Source of the DNA: Chloroflexota bacterium
GTDB taxonomy: Bacteria; Chloroflexota; Dehalococcoidia; JACPQF01
DNA length: 32,951 nucleotides
NCBI GenBank assembly: GCA_016190625.1
Contig: JACPQF010000011.1
Coordinates: forward strand, 1-32,951
Direction: 5' to 3'
Shown: positions 30,427 to 32,951 of the stretch, piece after piece
Numbering within the stretch: position 1 is the first letter of the stretch
How the letters are laid out: each line of letters opens with the position of its first letter
Program-made: the position numbers and the translations under genes
The notes under the pieces: model-generated
What the model saw: the letters and a program-made list of their open reading frames with translations, nothing else
Told to the model about the DNA's origin: nothing
The model's database searches: none

Positions 30427-31218
30427 ATGAGGGATCGAGCGGAACACAAAAAACCTACGGCCTACGACCTCTGGGGCGGGCTGGGAATCACCGAGCACCC
30501 GGGCGGGGTGAACGCCACCCGCCGGCTCATCGCCCTATGCGGCGTCCGGCCGGGCCAGAACGTGCTGGTCATCGGCTGTGGCACCGGCCATACGGCCTGC
30601 CTGCTGGCCAAGGAATACGGCGCCAGAGTCGTCGCCCTCGACGTCAGCCCGCAGGTTCTGAGATGGGCCGGGAGAAGAGTGGCAGCAGAAGGCGTAAGCG
30701 ACAGGGTGATCCTCATGGTGGCCGACGCCCAGAACCTCCCCTTCGCCCCCGGTAGCTTCGACGCCGCCGTCGCCGAGTCCGTACTCATGTTCTGCGACCA
30801 GGCGCAAGCAGCGACCGAGGCTCGCCGGGTTCTAAAGCCAGGAGGTGTGTTCGGAGACAACGAGCTGACCTATCTCAAGCCCCCGCCGGACCGCCTGCGC
30901 TCCCTTCTTTCCGGCGAGATCTTCGGCGTGCGGGTTCGAGCCCTGAACGAGGTCGAGTGGAAAGCGGTTTTCGCCGGCGCCGGGTTCGCCCGAGTGACAT
31001 CAGTTCTGCATCGCCTCTCTGTCTGGGAACAGCTCTGGAGCCACCTCCAGATCGACGGCGTTCGGCAGTATCTCACGGCCACCATCCAGTCACTTCGCGA
31101 CCCGACAGTTAGATCCCTTGCCTTCAACTTGGACGTACTCCGGCAAGCCATCCGATTAGTGCCCTACGTCGGCTACGGTCTGTACGTGTGCCGGAATGCG
31201 CCGCCGGACGATAATTAG
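30427..31218 (+). CDS. Class I SAM-dependent methyltransferase
   Basis: A 263-residue enzyme. Motif I 'VLVIGCGTGHTACLLA', an acidic residue ending strand 2 ('VVALDVSP'), 'VADAQNLPFAPGSFDAAVAESVLMF' and 'EARRVLKPGGVFGDNE' are the standard sequence of a Rossmann methyltransferase of the UbiE/small-molecule type. The last 80 residues are helical and hydrophobic and may bind a lipid-like substrate. The track ORF begins at 30238, but the 63 extra residues look non-coding; the ATG at 30427 starts a fold-like N-terminus, though its ribosome-binding site is weak. The substrate is unknown. It is convergent with the MFS exporter gene. Confidence 0.87.
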   Translation: MRDRAEHKKPTAYDLWGGLGITEHPGGVNATRRLIALCGVRPGQNVLVIGCGTGHTACLLAKEYGARVVALDVSPQVLRWAGRRVAAEGVSDRVILMVADAQNLPFAPGSFDAAVAESVLMFCDQAQAATEARRVLKPGGVFGDNELTYLKPPPDRLRSLLSGEIFGVRVRALNEVEWKAVFAGAGFARVTSVLHRLSVWEQLWSHLQIDGVRQYLTATIQSLRDPTVRSLAFNLDVLRQAIRLVPYVGYGLYVCRNAPPDDN

Positions 31219-31279
31219 CTACCTTGCCGCCTTCTCTTCCTTTTGGTATTCGAAGGCAGTCACCTTTTGAGCGCTCTTC

Positions 31280-32704
31280 TTATGAGGCCGTCGGAACAGG
31301 AGGCATCTCGGCCCTTGCTCGCCGGGAGAGAGCGTGGACCAGCGAAACGAAGATGCCGATGAAGGCCATGCCGGCGGCTGCCGCCGACGCTTGCCGAAAA
31401 CCGAGGATATAGGCAGCACTGCCCGCTGGACCGGGTGCTGCCCCCACCACTGCCGCTGCCATGATAGCGCCAGAGATGCTTACGCCGATCATATTCCCAA
31501 ACTGGCGAGAAGTCTCCAATATTCCCGCGGCGAAGCCCCGCAAATGGGCTGGCGCCTCGCTCATGATGATGACGTTGTTTGGCGTGTCGAAGAAGCCAAC
31601 GGTAACGCCCAGTCCAAGGCTGGCAGCCATCAGAAGAACAAAGGGCCAGCTGGGAGCGAGAAACCCCATTATTGCCAGCCCGATAGCGACGAGACCCATG
31701 GCCACCGGACACAGAAACCTCCATCGCGTCCGGTCGTAAACCCTCCCGCTCAGGGGCGACCCCAGCATTTTACCTGCCGACATTGCAATCAGAGCCGCCC
31801 CTACATGCGCCGGCGAGAGCCCGAGGCCCTTCTCGATCAGGAATGGCATGAGGAAGAAAGAGGACATCATTGTCGTGCGGAGAATGAGGTTGGCAACGAG
31901 GGAGAAGCTGAAGGTTGCGTTACGCAAAGCAGTCAGATCCACCATCGGCTGGGAGGCGCGCCTCTCGACAGCGGCAAACAGCAGCAAACCCATGATGGTC
32001 GCGGCCAGAAGTCCGCCATGATAGCGCCAGCCTTCAGAGGAGCTGGCTTCACCTGCGTGCAGGTGGCTGAAGGCAAGAGAGAAGACACTCAGCGTCGCGG
32101 CCAGAAGGGCCGCTCCTAGAAGGTCGACTTTCGGCGGATCCTTTGCTCGGGTATCGCCCGGTAGGTTTCGGCCTGCCACCATGGCGACCAGGCCAACGGG
32201 AAGCGTAACGTAGAACAGCCATTGCCAGTTCAAGTATTGGGCTAGAGACACGCTGAGGACAATCCCCAGAAGCCCGCCGAAGGAAGCAGACATTCCGATG
32301 ATGCCAATGGCCACGCCCCTGTCCTTAGCCGTGAAGGTATTGGTGATTATGGCTAGGCTGTTTCCGGATATTAGCGCTCCGCCTACACCCTGAGCCAGAC
32401 GGAGCGCGATCAAGGCTCCGAAGTCCTGCACAAAGCCGCAAAGAGTACCGACGCCAGTGTAGAGGACAATTCCAGCCAGATAGACGTTCCGGTGCCCGTA
32501 GAGGTCGCCCAACCTGCCCGCGACAAGCAGCGAACTGGCAAGAATCAAAAGGTATGCGGTCTGCACCCAACCCGCCGTGCCAGGATCGACGTGGAAGAAG
32601 TCCGCGATGGTCGGCATGATGGCCGATAGGGGACTAATCGTCAGCATGATCAGGAAATTGGTGACGACGCAGGCGGCAATGGCAGCGCTCTTGTGGCTAG
32701 TCAT
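31280..32704 (-). CDS. DHA2-type MFS drug/proton antiporter
   Basis: A 474-residue transporter with about 13-14 hydrophobic segments. 'AYLLILASSLLVAGRLGDLYGHRNVYLAG' carries the MFS motif A (GRLGDLYGHR), and 'LRLAQGVGGALISGNSLAII' carries the motif with 'RxxQGxGgA' typical of EmrB/QacA-type exporters. 'DTPNNVIIMSEAP' near the C-half is also usual. The track start at 32851 is unsupported; the ATG at 32704 has GAGGAGGG 5 nt upstream and gives the normal N-terminus. The substrate is unknown, likely a hydrophobic compound. Confidence 0.9.
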   Translation of the reverse strand: MTSHKSAAIAACVVTNFLIMLTISPLSAIMPTIADFFHVDPGTAGWVQTAYLLILASSLLVAGRLGDLYGHRNVYLAGIVLYTGVGTLCGFVQDFGALIALRLAQGVGGALISGNSLAIITNTFTAKDRGVAIGIIGMSASFGGLLGIVLSVSLAQYLNWQWLFYVTLPVGLVAMVAGRNLPGDTRAKDPPKVDLLGAALLAATLSVFSLAFSHLHAGEASSSEGWRYHGGLLAATIMGLLLFAAVERRASQPMVDLTALRNATFSFSLVANLILRTTMMSSFFLMPFLIEKGLGLSPAHVGAALIAMSAGKMLGSPLSGRVYDRTRWRFLCPVAMGLVAIGLAIMGFLAPSWPFVLLMAASLGLGVTVGFFDTPNNVIIMSEAPAHLRGFAAGILETSRQFGNMIGVSISGAIMAAAVVGAAPGPAGSAAYILGFRQASAAAAGMAFIGIFVSLVHALSRRARAEMPPVPTAS

Positions 32705-32735
32705 GAGTGCCCTCCTCGAACTTGCAGACGGCCTC

Positions 32736-32764
32736 AGCATATCAGCCGCGTGGTACCTTGTCAA
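32736..32764 (-). promoter_or_regulatory. Sigma70-type promoter of the MFS gene
   Basis: Minus strand: TTGACA (32759-32764), 17 bp, TATGCT (32736-32741). The start codon is about 30 nt downstream. The remaining sequence to the window end holds no supported gene. Confidence 0.65.
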
Positions 32765-32951
32765 CCGCCGTCGGCGCTGCAACCAAGCATTGTGCTCCTT
32801 ATCGCCATGCCGGTTATAGCTTCGCAGTTCAGCTAATCCCACTGCTGACACTTGCCCTTCCCAAGCGTGAATTTGGACTCATGCTCCTTTTGATCCCTAG
32901 AAATGCAGCCGAAAACTGGCAATATGCAGAGACCCGCGAATTCTGTCCCCA

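Noticed and set aside
1-32951. tRNA, rRNA, tRNA-Sec or insertion-sequence genes
   Set aside because: I looked for tRNA-like arms, rRNA blocks and transposase motifs on both strands and saw none; a short RNA gene could still escape reading by eye.

Overview
The window looks like a chromosomal fragment of a high-GC, free-living Gram-positive-type or monoderm-like bacterium, most probably an uncultured member of the Chloroflexota. I infer this from the SBBP-repeat surface protein that ends in a 'LYLPMV' tail, the pair of GT39-type mannosyltransferase-like proteins beside a YfhO protein, the lipoprotein/CcdA arrangement, and frequent GTG/TTG starts with strong Shine-Dalgarno sites. No rRNA, tRNA, CRISPR array or intact insertion sequence was seen. 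The taxonomic call is inference from protein style, not a database result.

Layout. 158-3307 (minus): exported SBBP-repeat protein with its own promoter. 3484-4133 (minus): VapBC-type toxin-antitoxin pair. 4342-7450 (minus): clpB followed by an overlapping FmdB-type zinc-ribbon gene. 7752-9617 (plus): a lipoprotein with an in-frame UGA where its relatives, as I recall them, carry a second cysteine, then a fused thioredoxin-like/CcdA membrane protein. 9801-14940 (plus): two OmpR-type two-component systems flanking a membrane-anchored PDZ protein. 14994-16144 (plus): archaemetzincin and Hsp20. 16309-18274: a kinase/WD40 relic, an intact HTH/PIN pair and an RHH antitoxin beside a decayed PIN toxin. 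18287-20218: HD hydrolase, flavoprotein and a convergent SDR. 20318-25951 (minus): two GT39-like glycosyltransferases and YfhO. 26076-28862 (minus): a Tritrichomonas-like IMP dehydrogenase and an Old Yellow Enzyme family oxidoreductase. 29379-30195: HicBA and a lone AbrB. 30427-32704: methyltransferase and DHA2-type MFS exporter.

The most interesting part is 7.4-16.2 kb. The lipoprotein reads cleanly through a UGA (Cys118-UGA119-Pro-Pro) into 60 more conserved-looking residues. A perfect 7-bp hairpin with a GUG loop lies 19 nt after the UGA, the geometry of a bacterial SECIS element. The next gene has a CTMC thioredoxin-like domain fused to a CcdA electron-transport domain, so a membrane redox relay ending on a Cys-Sec lipoprotein is a concrete hypothesis. 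In addition, four promoters in this block (lipoprotein, CcdA fusion, PDZ protein, Hsp20) carry TAAT/TAAC direct repeats in an exact 11-bp register, the pattern bound by OmpR/PhoB-family regulators, and two such regulators are encoded in the block. I read it as a candidate envelope-stress/thiol-redox regulon: sensor kinases, redox relay, PDZ protein, small heat-shock protein, metalloprotease, and perhaps ClpB.

The rest has a high density of toxin-antitoxin modules in different states of decay (3.5-4.1, 17.0-17.8, 17.9-18.3, 29.4-30.2 kb) and several long perfect inverted repeats that are not obvious terminators.
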